A stretch of 19,603 nucleotides of DNA. Origin: VMCP01 sp964592635. GTDB lineage: Bacteria > Bacteroidota > Bacteroidia > NS11-12g > UBA955. Below, one piece after another: positions 1 through 7,077 of the stretch. The first letter of the stretch is position 1. Each line of letters opens with the position of its first letter. The notes under the pieces were generated by a model, which had not been told where the DNA came from, did not search any database, and saw nothing but the letters and a program-made list of their open reading frames with translations. Both the position numbers and the translations under genes were made by a program. Location of the stretch: positions 1 through 19,603 of the forward strand of contig CAZQFZ010000047.1 of NCBI GenBank assembly GCA_964592635.1, in the 5' to 3' direction.

Positions 1-74
1 TCGCCTTGTGTGGGAACTCCAGCAGGCTTATTTACAATTATCAGATGGTTATCTTCCCACAATACGTCAATCAT
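1..74 (-). CDS. RluA-family RNA pseudouridine synthase, N-terminal fragment
   Basis: Only the first 24 codons lie in the window; the gene continues beyond base 1. Reading from the ATG at 74, the peptide begins M-I-D-V-L-W-E-D-N-H-L and continues I-I-V-N-K-P-A-G-V-P-T-Q-G. The pattern 'V-L-(Y/W)-E-D-N-H-L-(I/L)-(I/V)-V-N-K-P-A-G' is the typical opening of catalytic domains in RluA-family enzymes, which isomerise uridine to pseudouridine in rRNA or tRNA. The catalytic H-R-L-D motif would lie outside the window, so the subfamily (RluA, RluC or RluD) cannot be told. The gene is divergent from the MATE exporter. A TAnnTTTG box five bases upstream of the ATG supports this start. The family call is fairly firm despite the short length because the motif is so characteristic. 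Confidence 0.72.
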   Translation of the reverse strand, partial: MIDVLWEDNHLIIVNKPAGVPTQG

Positions 75-79
75 AACTG

Positions 80-87
80 CAAAGTTA
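80..87 (-). promoter_or_regulatory. Putative -7 box (TAACTTTG) of the pseudouridine synthase gene
   Basis: On the minus strand this reads TAACTTTG, a full match to the Bacteroidota primary-sigma -7 consensus TAnnTTTG. Only five bases separate it from the ATG at 74, so the transcript would be leaderless or nearly so. No TTG is seen at the expected -33 distance. Confidence 0.5.
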
Positions 88-173
88 CAAAACATAAATT
101 GCCTTTTTATATGATTTAATGCAATTACAATGGGATTCGTACTAATTTAAAACCGATTGAGGGTTAATTCACC

Positions 174-181
174 TATTTTTG
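174..181 (+). promoter_or_regulatory. Putative -7 box (TATTTTTG) of the MATE gene
   Basis: TATTTTTG fits TAnnTTTG and lies 16 bases before the ATG at 198, giving a short leader of roughly 12 bases. A TTG at 157-159 is upstream but only 14 bases away, shorter than the usual spacing of about 19, so the -33 part is not convincing. Confidence 0.35.
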
Positions 182-197
182 CGAGATTTTTAGTAAG

Positions 198-1553
198 ATG
201 CTTCGTTTTGTTCGTTCCTACCGCACTGAGATTGTAGAAATTTTAAAATTGTCGTACCCCATTATTTTAGGCCAATTGGGTATTACATTAATGGGTGTTG
301 CTGATACCATTATGGTTGGTGGTTTAGGAAAAGAAGCATTGGCAGGAGTGAATCAGGCGAATAACATTTTCTTTATGCTAAGTGGATTGACTTTCGGTAT
401 CTTGTTTGCTGTAAGTACTTTAGTGAGTATTAAAGTAGGCGAAGGTAAGCCAGAAAAAGGATTTATTACTTACAGAGCCGGATTATTGGTAAGTCTCATT
501 CTGTTTGTGTTTCAACTGATTATATTGTGGGTGTTGATTTCAAATTTTCATTGGCTTAAACAAACCGATAGCGTGAATGAAATTGCAACGCGTTTTTTGA
601 AAATTGTAGCGTGGTCCATTCTTCCGATGCTGTTTTTTTTGACATCGCGACAGTTTACGGACGGATTGGGACATACAAAAGTGTCTATGTTTATTACTAT
701 TGGGGGATTATTACTTAATGTTTTCTTGAATTGGTTATTGATTTATGGAAACTGGGGTTTTCCTCAGCTGGGTTACGAAGGAGCTGCATGGGCAACCCTT
801 TTTTCTCGCATTGCTATGGCATTGTCAGGAATTTGGTATGTTCGTTATTCCAAATTAATGCAATCGTATTTGCCCAAATTGATGCCGAAATTTCGGGAAA
901 TTTGGACCGAGTCATTCGCAATTTGGAAAATTGGGTTCCCACTTGGATTGCAAACATTTGCTGAGTGGGCTTGTTTTGCCTTTTCTGGTGTCATGGTAGG
1001 TTGGTATGGTGAAGCACAATTAGCGGCGCATGCTATGGCATTGAGTGCTGCTTCATTTACATATATGGTGGCAAGTGGTATTGCCATGGCTGGAAGTATC
1101 ATGGCCGGAAACGGTTACGGTGAGCAAAATCGTTTTAAAATACGCCGTGTTGCCCATGTAACATTCTTTTTATTGGGTGTTTTTGAAATCTTGAATGCCG
1201 CTGGTTTTATTATATTCAATGAGCAAATTGCCCGATTGTATAAAGCCGATTCAGAAGTAATAACCTTTATACTACCTTTGTTTTTCTTGGCGGCTCTATT
1301 TCAATTATCGGATGGAATACAAGCCGGTGCAATGGGATTATTACGGGGAATAAAAGACGTGGTTTGGGCCAGTATTATTTCCATTATTTCATATTGGTTG
1401 GTTTCCTTGCCGTTGTCGTATTATTTAGGCGAAGTTCTTGGACAAGAAGTTTACGGCATTTGGACTGGATTTACCATAGGTTTGTTTATTGCATCTGTAC
1501 TGGGTGTTTGGCGTTTTTATCGTCGCGTAAAAGTATTGACTGTTTTTGAATAA
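198..1553 (+). CDS. MATE-family multidrug/Na+ (or H+) antiporter
   Basis: A 451-residue inner-membrane protein with about 12 hydrophobic segments spread along its length, the usual size and topology of MATE exporters (NorM/DinF-like). Near the N-terminus it carries the family pattern P-I-I-L-G-Q-L-G followed by G-V-A-D-T-I-M-V-G (about residues 21-42), then G-(x)-E-A-L-A-G-V-N. The internal-repeat counterpart begins near residue 245 (G-F-P-L-G-L-Q-T-F-A-E), as expected for the two six-helix bundles. MATE proteins expel cationic drugs and dyes in exchange for Na+ or H+; the substrate here cannot be inferred. The ATG at 198 is used because it directly precedes the first helix and follows a TAnnTTTG box. 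The next gene starts 31 bases after the stop on the same strand, so the two may be co-transcribed. Confidence 0.9.
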   Translation: MLRFVRSYRTEIVEILKLSYPIILGQLGITLMGVADTIMVGGLGKEALAGVNQANNIFFMLSGLTFGILFAVSTLVSIKVGEGKPEKGFITYRAGLLVSLILFVFQLIILWVLISNFHWLKQTDSVNEIATRFLKIVAWSILPMLFFLTSRQFTDGLGHTKVSMFITIGGLLLNVFLNWLLIYGNWGFPQLGYEGAAWATLFSRIAMALSGIWYVRYSKLMQSYLPKLMPKFREIWTESFAIWKIGFPLGLQTFAEWACFAFSGVMVGWYGEAQLAAHAMALSAASFTYMVASGIAMAGSIMAGNGYGEQNRFKIRRVAHVTFFLLGVFEILNAAGFIIFNEQIARLYKADSEVITFILPLFFLAALFQLSDGIQAGAMGLLRGIKDVVWASIISIISYWLVSLPLSYYLGEVLGQEVYGIWTGFTIGLFIASVLGVWRFYRRVKVLTVFE

Positions 1554-1584
1554 TAAATTAATAAGGTTAAGATTGTAGTTGACT

Positions 1585-2430
1585 ATGAGAAACACGAGTA
1601 TAAATTTAGTTTTGATTTGTTTTTGCTTTTTTTCGGGGGATATTTTTTCTCAAGGTTTGAGATGGGAGCGATATGCTGATGTGAAAGTAGCACCCGTGTA
1701 TTCGCATCGTTTTCTTGGGAGTGTTACTCCATTTGCTGGTTCAAAAGGATTGCCTAGTTTTTCAGAGCAGCAGTTGAAAGACTCTTTTCGCTCTAGTGAT
1801 ATAGGTTATCAAACTCTTTCCTTTTCTGCTGGATTGGTGTTCAAACAAACCAATTCTCGTATTTTTTCAGTATCTGTGGGATTGCAGCAATGGGGTTTTA
1901 CTCGAGAAAAAATCAATAACATGTTTAATTATCAACCTCACCCTGATTTAGCGGTTTATGCCCAGCTGTCGGTAGGTCCTACGCAAAGAATGTTGTATCA
2001 ATTTAGGCAGCGTTATATTGTTGCAGATTTACAGTACATGAAGCGTATTGATGGTTTAAATTTACGAATTGAGAATTCGCAATTGTTTTTTACGGCTTCC
2101 GCATCGCCAGCATTTCTAATTTATGATGATGTGAGAATTAAAACCCAGGGTTTTTCATTGGAAGAAGGGCAATTGGTTAATGTATATGATTACACATTGC
2201 AAACATTACCCAATGATGGTATAAAAGTGAATCGAGTGAATAATTTGCCTTTTAATGCATTTGTGGGTATAGGAATGCGATTGGAGTACGGATTATCTGA
2301 AAAAATGAAATTAGTGGTTCACCCACGTTTACAGATGGCATTATTACCTAATCATCAAGGTGTTCAAACCGCATGGGGTGCACAAGGTATGCTCGATCTT
2401 GGATTTAAATATCCGCTGAGTTCGTATTGA
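1585..2430 (+). CDS. Hypothetical exported protein, probable outer-membrane beta-barrel
   Basis: About 281 residues, not recognised as a named family. The in-frame TTG at 1579 could extend it by two codons, but the ATG at 1585 gives a standard signal peptide: M-R-N, a hydrophobic stretch (about residues 6-18), then cleavage near F-S-Q-G. The mature part shows alternating polar and hydrophobic stretches rich in aromatic residues and glycine, such as L-S-F-S-A-G-L-V-F, S-V-S-V-G-L-Q-Q-W-G-F and a final L-D-L-G-F-K-Y, as in outer-membrane barrels. There is no cysteine lipobox after the signal. It follows the MATE gene by 31 bases. The stop lies 11 bases before an assembly gap, but the reading frame is complete and the 25-bp overlap across the gap does not alter it. 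Function unknown. Confidence 0.7.
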   Translation: MRNTSINLVLICFCFFSGDIFSQGLRWERYADVKVAPVYSHRFLGSVTPFAGSKGLPSFSEQQLKDSFRSSDIGYQTLSFSAGLVFKQTNSRIFSVSVGLQQWGFTREKINNMFNYQPHPDLAVYAQLSVGPTQRMLYQFRQRYIVADLQYMKRIDGLNLRIENSQLFFTASASPAFLIYDDVRIKTQGFSLEEGQLVNVYDYTLQTLPNDGIKVNRVNNLPFNAFVGIGMRLEYGLSEKMKLVVHPRLQMALLPNHQGVQTAWGAQGMLDLGFKYPLSSY

Positions 2431-2566
2431 ATTGATTGAGTNNNNNNNNNNNNNNNNNNNNNNNNNNNNNNNNNNNNNNNNNNNNNNNNNNNNNNNNNNN
2501 NNNNNNNNNNNNNNNNNNNNNNNNNNNNNNNNNNNNNNNNNTGAGTTCGTATTGAATTGATTGAGT
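2417..2566. repeat. Identical 25-bp sequences flanking an N gap (contig overlap)
   Basis: Bases 2417-2441 and 2542-2566 are the same 25 bases, each abutting the run of Ns from its own side. This is what is seen when two contigs that share an end are scaffolded with a placeholder instead of being merged. The left copy includes the last codons and stop of the preceding gene. Confidence 0.85.
2442..2541. other. Assembly gap of 100 N, probably artefactual
   Basis: Exactly 100 Ns, a conventional placeholder for an unknown gap length. Because the flanks overlap by 25 identical bases, the true gap is most likely absent (minus 25 bases). Confidence 0.9.
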
Positions 2567-2592
2567 ATTGTATTTTTATTAAATTAATCGGC

Positions 2593-2646
2593 CAAGACAT
2601 AAAAAAACCGCCTCGCTTGGATAACGAGACGGCTTTTTATGTCTTG
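2593..2646. terminator. Bidirectional rho-independent terminator after sdhB
   Basis: A long palindrome between convergent genes. The outer arms CAAGACATAAAAA and TTTTTATGTCTTG are perfectly complementary. The core hairpin at 2608-2632 pairs CCGCCTCG with CGAGACGG across a 9-base loop. On the minus strand the single mismatch becomes a G-U pair and the stem is followed by seven Ts, so it ends the sdhCAB transcript best. On the plus strand it is followed by five Ts and can also stop transcription from the gene at 1585-2430. Confidence 0.85.
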
Positions 2647-2676
2647 ATTTTCTTAAAATCTAAAACACTTAAACGA

Positions 2677-3432
2677 TTACTTACCGTTTAATTTTGCTTT
2701 GTAGTATTCGCGGTTCAAATTCGCAATTACAGATAGTGGAATTTGCTTAGGACATTCAGCGGCACAAGCACCCGTATTAGTGCAAGCTCCAAATCCTTCG
2801 GCATCCATCTGATTAACCATTGCAACAACGCGAGTTTCTCTTTCAGGTTGACCTTGAGGCAATAAACTTAATTGAGATACTTTAGCTCCAACAAAAAGCA
2901 TTGCGGAAGCATTTTTACATGCACTCACACATGCTCCACAACCAATACAAGTAGCTGCTTCAAATGCTTCATCTGCGATTTCTTTTGAAATTAAAACACT
3001 GTTAGCATCCACCGCGTTACCTGTGTTTACAGAAACGAAACCACCGGCTGCAATGATTCTATCGAAAGAAGAACGATTTACACTCAAATCTTTGATTACA
3101 GGAAATGCATTGGCTCTCCAAGGTTCTACTACAATGGTATCACCATTTTGGAAGCTACGCATATGTAATTGGCAGGTAGTAATTCCTTGTTTTGGTCCAT
3201 GTGGACGACCATTAATTACCATGCTGCACATTCCACAAATACCTTCGCGGCAGTCGTGATCAAAAGCAACGGGTTCTTTGCCTTCTTCGATTAATTGTTC
3301 GTTTAAAACATCGAACATTTCTAAGAAGCTCATATCTGGATTGGTTTCTACATTGTATGTTTCAAATTGGCCTTGAGCTGATTCATTTCGCTGACGCCAA
3401 ACTTGTAAGTTGATTCTCATTGATTGTCCCAT
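2677..3432 (-). CDS. sdhB: Succinate dehydrogenase/fumarate reductase iron-sulfur subunit
   Basis: 251 residues, the size of Bacteroidota SdhB. It carries electrons from the flavoprotein to the membrane cytochrome through three clusters. The N-terminal ferredoxin-like domain holds the [2Fe-2S] ligands C61, C66, C69 (D-C-R-E-G-I-C-G-M-C) and C87. The C-terminal domain has C162-I-G-C165-G-A-C168 with C172, and C217, C223, C227 (A-E-C-P) for the [4Fe-4S] and [3Fe-4S] clusters. Last gene of the sdhC-sdhA-sdhB operon, six bases after the sdhA stop and followed by a strong terminator. The ATG at 3432 is used; an in-frame ATG at 3420 (M-R-I-N-L-Q-V-W) is also possible and is nearer to where the conserved beta-strand begins. 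All cluster ligands are present. Confidence 0.95.
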   Translation of the reverse strand: MGQSMRINLQVWRQRNESAQGQFETYNVETNPDMSFLEMFDVLNEQLIEEGKEPVAFDHDCREGICGMCSMVINGRPHGPKQGITTCQLHMRSFQNGDTIVVEPWRANAFPVIKDLSVNRSSFDRIIAAGGFVSVNTGNAVDANSVLISKEIADEAFEAATCIGCGACVSACKNASAMLFVGAKVSQLSLLPQGQPERETRVVAMVNQMDAEGFGACTNTGACAAECPKQIPLSVIANLNREYYKAKLNGK

Positions 3433-3438
3433 ATTGGC

Positions 3439-5418
3439 TTATTTGTAACTTCTTTGTTGGATTTTAATATTTTCGTAGTTTAATTCTTCACGGTGTAATT
3501 CCCACTGGTTTTCACCTTTTGATTCCCAAGCAAAAACAGCTAAGTAATTATCATCATCGCGTAAAGCTTCGCCTTCTTCGGTTTGGAATTCTTCACGGAA
3601 GTGACCTCCACAACTTTCATTGCGATTCAACGCATCTAGACACATTAGTTCACCTAGTTCTAGGAAGTCTGCAACACGACCCGCTTTATCCAATTCAGGA
3701 TTAAATTCATCGGCGGTTCCTGGTACACGAACATTTTTGTAGAAATCTTCACGCAAAGAACGAATTTCGTTGATGGCTTCATTCAAACCTTTTTCGTTTC
3801 TAGCCATACCGCATTTGTCCCACATGATTTTACCCAATTCTCTGTGGTAGCTTTCAACGGAACGTTTTCCATTGATGTTCAAGAACATATTAATACGCTC
3901 GGCTGCTTTCTTTTCAGCTTGATCAAAGGCTTCGTGATCAGTTGGGATGGGTTTGGTATGAATTTCTTTACTCAAATAGTTTCCAATAGTGTAAGGAATA
4001 ACAAAATAACCATCTGCCAAACCTTGCATCAATGCAGATGCACCCAATCGATTCGCACCGTGATCAGAGAAATTAGCTTCCCCTAATGCATATAAACCTG
4101 GAACTGTGGTCATTAATTCATAATCTACCCACAATCCACCCATGGTGTAGTGAACTGCAGGGTAAATTCTCATTGGTACTTCGTATGGATTTTCATCGGT
4201 GATCTGTTTGTACATGTCAAACAAGTTACCGTATTGTCCTTTGATGATTTCTTTACCTAATTCCAAAAGAGTTGCTTCGTCTGGATTGGCGATACCTCTT
4301 TTTGAAGCTTCTGCACGACCGTATTTGTTGATCATGTTGTATTTGAAATCCAAATAAACTGCCATTTTACTTGGACCAACTCCGTAACCCGCATCGCAAC
4401 GCTCTTTAGCAGCTCGGCTAGCGATATCACGAGGAACTAAGTTGCCAAAAGCAGGGTATCTTCTTTCCAAATAGTAATCTCTTTCATCTTCGGGAATTTC
4501 GTTTGGATGACGTGTGTCTCCTTGTTTTTTGGGGACCCAAATACGACCGTCGTTTCTCAAAGACTCACTCATCAAAGTCAATTTTGATTGGTAATGTCCA
4601 GAAACAGGAATACAAGTTGGGTGAATTTGAGTAAAACATGGATTACCGAAGTAAGCTCCTGCTTTGTGTGCTTTCCAAGCAGCAGTTACATTACTTCCCA
4701 TAGCGTTAGTGCTTAGGTAAAAAACGTTACCGTAACCGCCGGTACAGAGTAATACAGCGTGTCCGAAATGACGTTCTAACTTTCCGGTAACCAAGTTGCG
4801 TGCAATAATTCCACGAGCTTTACCGTCAATTTTCACTACTTCAATCATTTCATGTCTGGAGTACATTTTTACGTTACCCAAACCCACTTGACGTTCCAAA
4901 GCAGAGTATGCACCCAATAGAAGTTGTTGGCCAGTTTGTCCAGCAGCGTAGAATGTACGTTGAACCTGGGTTCCACCAAAAGAACGGTTGGAAAGTGTTC
5001 CACCATATTCACGTGCGAAAGGAACACCTTGAGCAACGCATTGGTCAATAATGCTGGTAGAAACTTCTGCTAAGCGGTGAACATTAGCCTCGCGCGCTCT
5101 GTAATCACCCCCTTTGATGGTGTCGTAAAACAAGCGAAAAACGCTATCGCCGTCGTTTTGATAATTTTTTGCTGCATTTATACCTCCTTGCGCTGCAATG
5201 GAGTGAGCTCTTCTGGGAGAATCTTGGAAACAGAATGCAGATACTTTGTATCCCATTTCTGCAAGAGTAGCTGCTGCTGAAGCACCGGCTAACCCCGTAC
5301 CAACAACGATAACGTTCAGATGTCTTTTGTTAGCAGGGTTTACCAAGGGTACAGAACTTTTATATTTGGTCCATTTTTCGTTGATGGACCCTTGTGGAAT
5401 TTTAGAATCTAATTTCAT
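3439..5418 (-). CDS. sdhA: Succinate dehydrogenase/fumarate reductase flavoprotein subunit
   Basis: About 659 residues, catalysing succinate to fumarate (or the reverse) with covalently bound FAD at the inner face of the membrane. The dinucleotide-binding motif V-V-G-T-G-L-A-G lies at residues 38-45. The flavinylation histidine is in R-R-A-H-S-I-A-A-Q-G-G (H72). The substrate-site signature Q-I-H-P-T-C-I-P is at 244-251, the catalytic arginine is in P-R-D (about R310), V-H-Y-T-M-G-G is around 402-408 and H-G-A-N-R-L-G-A-S-A-L is near 433-443. An in-frame GTG at 5424 would add two residues, but the ATG at 5418 is preferred. It lies 24 bases after sdhC and 6 before sdhB. The long form (over 640 residues) matches the B-type enzymes of Bacteroidota and Epsilonproteobacteria; sequence alone does not settle the preferred direction. 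Confidence 0.95.
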   Translation of the reverse strand: MKLDSKIPQGSINEKWTKYKSSVPLVNPANKRHLNVIVVGTGLAGASAAATLAEMGYKVSAFCFQDSPRRAHSIAAQGGINAAKNYQNDGDSVFRLFYDTIKGGDYRAREANVHRLAEVSTSIIDQCVAQGVPFAREYGGTLSNRSFGGTQVQRTFYAAGQTGQQLLLGAYSALERQVGLGNVKMYSRHEMIEVVKIDGKARGIIARNLVTGKLERHFGHAVLLCTGGYGNVFYLSTNAMGSNVTAAWKAHKAGAYFGNPCFTQIHPTCIPVSGHYQSKLTLMSESLRNDGRIWVPKKQGDTRHPNEIPEDERDYYLERRYPAFGNLVPRDIASRAAKERCDAGYGVGPSKMAVYLDFKYNMINKYGRAEASKRGIANPDEATLLELGKEIIKGQYGNLFDMYKQITDENPYEVPMRIYPAVHYTMGGLWVDYELMTTVPGLYALGEANFSDHGANRLGASALMQGLADGYFVIPYTIGNYLSKEIHTKPIPTDHEAFDQAEKKAAERINMFLNINGKRSVESYHRELGKIMWDKCGMARNEKGLNEAINEIRSLREDFYKNVRVPGTADEFNPELDKAGRVADFLELGELMCLDALNRNESCGGHFREEFQTEEGEALRDDDNYLAVFAWESKGENQWELHREELNYENIKIQQRSYK

Positions 5419-5442
5419 ACTCACGTTTTTAAATTGTTATGA

Positions 5443-6162
5443 TTATTTAATAATTCCCAAATACATTACAACTGGAATAGCGGCAAATATCAATGGAATA
5501 ATGATTGAAAATGCAGTTCCTATGCTTGAAATCAAAGGGGTGTATGATTTGTGATTGATGCCCAATGTTTGGAATGCGCTTCCAAATCCATGCAACAAGT
5601 GATAAGCTAAAGAAATACAACCCAATACGTAAACAATTACAGCGATAGGATCTTGGAAAACTATAACCATTTCGTAGAACAGGTTTTCGATCACCTCTAC
5701 CGCTTGCGTTCCAGTATGACTCGCTGGATAGGATATGTCGTTCAGATGTGTTGGTATGCCGAAGCGACTTACAACCCAGAAGTGTTTTAAGTGCAAAACC
5801 AAGAAAATCAAGATTAGTGTACCCAATAACCCCATGCTTCTGGAATACCATTTACTGTTGGCTGAACCTGCCGATTTGGCATATTTTGCTTGACGTTTAG
5901 CGCGGTTGTCGAATACCAACCAAATACCTTGACCGATATGCAGTAATAATCCGATAAATAGAAAAATTTCTGTTGTACGGATTAACCAATTTTCAGCCAT
6001 GAAACGCGCAGCATAGTTAAATGTTTTACCTCCATCGTTAAAGAAAACGGTGGCATTAATTAAGCAGTGAACCAATAAGAAGGCGATCAATGATACCCCC
6101 GTCACCGCCATAACAAGTTTCCTACCTAAACTGGATGAAAACAAGAATGACATAACTCCCAT
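5443..6162 (-). CDS. sdhC: Succinate dehydrogenase cytochrome b subunit (single-subunit, dihaem type)
   Basis: 239 residues with five hydrophobic helices, the form of B-type succinate:quinone oxidoreductases, where one polypeptide anchors the complex and binds two haems b; no sdhD is present. Histidines placed within helices as expected for haem ligands are H32 (L-L-V-H-C), H75 (L-L-L-H-I-G-Q-G), H124 (L-V-L-H-L) and H188/H191 (A-Y-H-L-L-H-G). First gene of the sdhCAB operon. Start is ATG 6162 (M-G-V-M-S-F-L-F); the ATG at 6153 (M-S-F-L-F-S-S-S-L-G-R-K) fits family N-termini equally well. A TAnnTTTG box lies 29 bases upstream. Electrons would go to or come from menaquinone, in keeping with menB in the same window. 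Confidence 0.93.
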   Translation of the reverse strand: MGVMSFLFSSSLGRKLVMAVTGVSLIAFLLVHCLINATVFFNDGGKTFNYAARFMAENWLIRTTEIFLFIGLLLHIGQGIWLVFDNRAKRQAKYAKSAGSANSKWYSRSMGLLGTLILIFLVLHLKHFWVVSRFGIPTHLNDISYPASHTGTQAVEVIENLFYEMVIVFQDPIAVIVYVLGCISLAYHLLHGFGSAFQTLGINHKSYTPLISSIGTAFSIIIPLIFAAIPVVMYLGIIK

Positions 6163-6191
6163 ATTATTGCTTTGTGTTGTTTTGAATTTTG

Positions 6192-6199
6192 CAAATTTA
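6192..6199 (-). promoter_or_regulatory. Putative -7 box (TAAATTTG) of the sdhCAB operon
   Basis: TAAATTTG on the minus strand is a full TAnnTTTG match, 29 bases before the sdhC ATG at 6162. A TTG is found 14 bases upstream of the box, short of the usual spacing, so the -33 element is unsure. Confidence 0.5.
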
Positions 6200-6261
6200 A
6201 CAATTCCGAGTCACAATTGTTCGTTGATTTTTTGTGGTTGGCTATTTAGAATTAGTCAAAT

Positions 6262-6840
6262 TTAGTGTGATTGGGTCTTGATGGCATTCATTTTCTGAAG
6301 GTATTTGCCAATTATATCAAATTCGATATTGACCAGATCGCTGGTTTTTAACTCATGAAGATTGGTGTTTTGCCAGGTGTAGGGGATTATAGCAACACTA
6401 AAACCAGTTTGAGATGATTGTACAATCGTTAGACTGATTCCATTGAGTGTTACACTGCCTTTTTCAACGGTAATTCCTGCATTTGCAGGGTGCGAAATGT
6501 ATATGTGAAATGACCCATTACGGTCCTCAATTTTATCTACAATTCCCGTACAATCAACGTGTCCTTGAACTATATGACCATCAAAACGACCATTGCTCGG
6601 CATACAACGCTCTAAATTTACACTTTTTCCGATTTCCCATTGTGCGAGATTGGTGCGATTCAATGTTTCTTGAATTGCAGTAACTGTGTACTCGTTTTTG
6701 TTGTAATTTATGTCGGTTACAGTTAAACAAACACCGTCGTGTGATAGACTTTGGTCAATCTTAAATTCACTCGCTATTGGGCATTCTAGGATGAAATTTT
6801 TATTGGTTCCAGAGTCGTTGATTTTTCTTACAACTGACAC
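6262..6840 (-). CDS. ribE: Riboflavin synthase alpha chain, 5' end corrupted in this assembly
   Basis: Dismutates two 6,7-dimethyl-8-ribityllumazine molecules to riboflavin in the cytoplasm. As shown, 192 residues from a GTG at 6840. Two tandem lumazine-binding barrels are visible: the first with C-P-I-A-S-E-F-K-I-D-Q-S and H-D-G-V-C-L-T-V, the second with G-S-V-T-L-N-G-I-S-L-T-I-V and the linker G-H-I-V-Q-G-H-V-D-C-T-G. A riboflavin synthase should begin M-F-T-G-I-(I/V)-E, and this ORF does not: upstream of 6840 the sequence runs at once into an A/T-rich stretch with an in-frame stop. That stretch is a damaged copy of 6939-7031, and reading the same frame in the clean copy gives M-F-T-G-I-V-E-T ahead of this ORF. 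The real protein is therefore about 200 residues, starting at the ATG at 6967. The GTG at 6840 is an internal valine codon, not a start. Confidence 0.93.
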   Translation of the reverse strand: MSVVRKINDSGTNKNFILECPIASEFKIDQSLSHDGVCLTVTDINYNKNEYTVTAIQETLNRTNLAQWEIGKSVNLERCMPSNGRFDGHIVQGHVDCTGIVDKIEDRNGSFHIYISHPANAGITVEKGSVTLNGISLTIVQSSQTGFSVAIIPYTWQNTNLHELKTSDLVNIEFDIIGKYLQKMNAIKTQSH

Positions 6841-6928
6841 AGATTAGAATATTACAGTAAAAAAAGTTAAAAAAAAATGAAAAAAAATAAATTGTGTCAA
6901 AAAACAAGAATAAAAAAATATTAAAAAA

Positions 6929-6938
6929 NNNNNNNNNN
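6929..6938. other. Assembly gap of 10 N, probably artefactual
   Basis: Ten Ns lie between the two copies of the overlapping 93-bp sequence. If the contigs were merged the gap would vanish, and about 103 bases would be removed from the interval between ribE and grpE. Confidence 0.9.
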
Positions 6939-6967
6939 GACACAGTTTCGACTATTCCAGTAAACAT
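6939..6967 (-). CDS. ribE: True N-terminus of riboflavin synthase on the right-hand contig
   Basis: On the minus strand from the ATG at 6967 the codons read M-F-T-G-I-V-E-T-V, the canonical start of riboflavin synthase. They run in the frame that joins the 6262-6840 ORF, whose GTG is the final V. The fragment ends at the N gap only because the rest of the gene lies on the other contig. The merged gene would be 6262-6842 joined to 6946-6967, about 200 codons. A TAnnTTTG box lies four bases upstream of this ATG, further evidence that it is the real start. Confidence 0.88.
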
Positions 6968-6971
6968 AGTT

Positions 6972-6979
6972 CAAAATTA
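6972..6979 (-). promoter_or_regulatory. Putative -7 box (TAATTTTG) of ribE
   Basis: TAATTTTG on the minus strand fits TAnnTTTG and sits four bases before the restored ribE ATG at 6967, implying a leaderless transcript. No -33 TTG is seen at the usual distance. I see no FMN-riboswitch-like conserved structure in the 210 bases between this start and grpE. Confidence 0.45.
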
Positions 6980-7030
6980 AGGACAAAAGTTCAGTTGTGA
7001 CTACCAACAGGATGAAAAACTTATGACAAG

Positions 7031-7054
7031 TTGGCATCATTTTTTTCATGGCAA
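7031..7054. promoter_or_regulatory. Imperfect inverted repeat upstream of grpE, possible operator
   Basis: TTGGCAT (7031-7037) and ATGGCAA (7048-7054) form 7-bp arms with one mismatch around a 10-base T-rich spacer, 16 bases before the TAnnTTTG box assigned to grpE. The position suits a heat-shock regulator site, but no known Bacteroidota operator is matched, and chance is possible in such AT-rich DNA. Confidence 0.2.
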
Positions 7055-7069
7055 GGAGTTTGATAGTTG

Positions 7070-7077
7070 TAAATTTG
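7070..7077 (+). promoter_or_regulatory. Putative -7 box (TAAATTTG) of grpE-dnaJ
   Basis: A full TAnnTTTG match 100 bases before the grpE start, giving a leader of about 95 bases, the longest seen here. No TTG lies at the usual -33 spacing. The rest of the 337-base interval between the ribE ORF and grpE holds the artefactual gap, the ribE start and the inverted repeat; I see no further gene in it. Confidence 0.45.

Larger units (their letters stand above)
6836..7031. repeat. Two 93-bp copies of one sequence flanking an N gap, left copy corrupted towards A
   Basis: Bases 6836-6928 align without gaps to 6939-7031, with an offset of 103. By hand count, 65 of 93 positions are identical, and 24 of the 28 differences have A in the left copy; the other four have T in the left copy. 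Identity is complete for the first seven bases and worsens towards the gap. The copies end exactly at the Ns. The best reading is one genomic sequence present in two unmerged contig ends, the left one built from poor base calls. Confidence 0.85.

Noticed and set aside
5447..5851. 134-codon open frame inside sdhC on the same strand
   Set aside because: It is a frame-shifted shadow of a fully conserved sdhC, with no family resemblance and a composition unlike a real protein.
6836..7031. Diversity-generating retroelement template/variable repeat pair, because differences fall at adenines of one copy
   Set aside because: There is no reverse transcriptase or target gene with a variable C-terminus. 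Four differences fall at T, the copies end exactly at an N gap, and the 'variable' copy contains the invariant ribE start. An assembly overlap explains all of this.
7031..7054. Sigma-54 promoter (TGGCA plus TTGCA) for grpE
   Set aside because: The -12 half would read TTTCA and the spacing is one base too long, so both key features fail.
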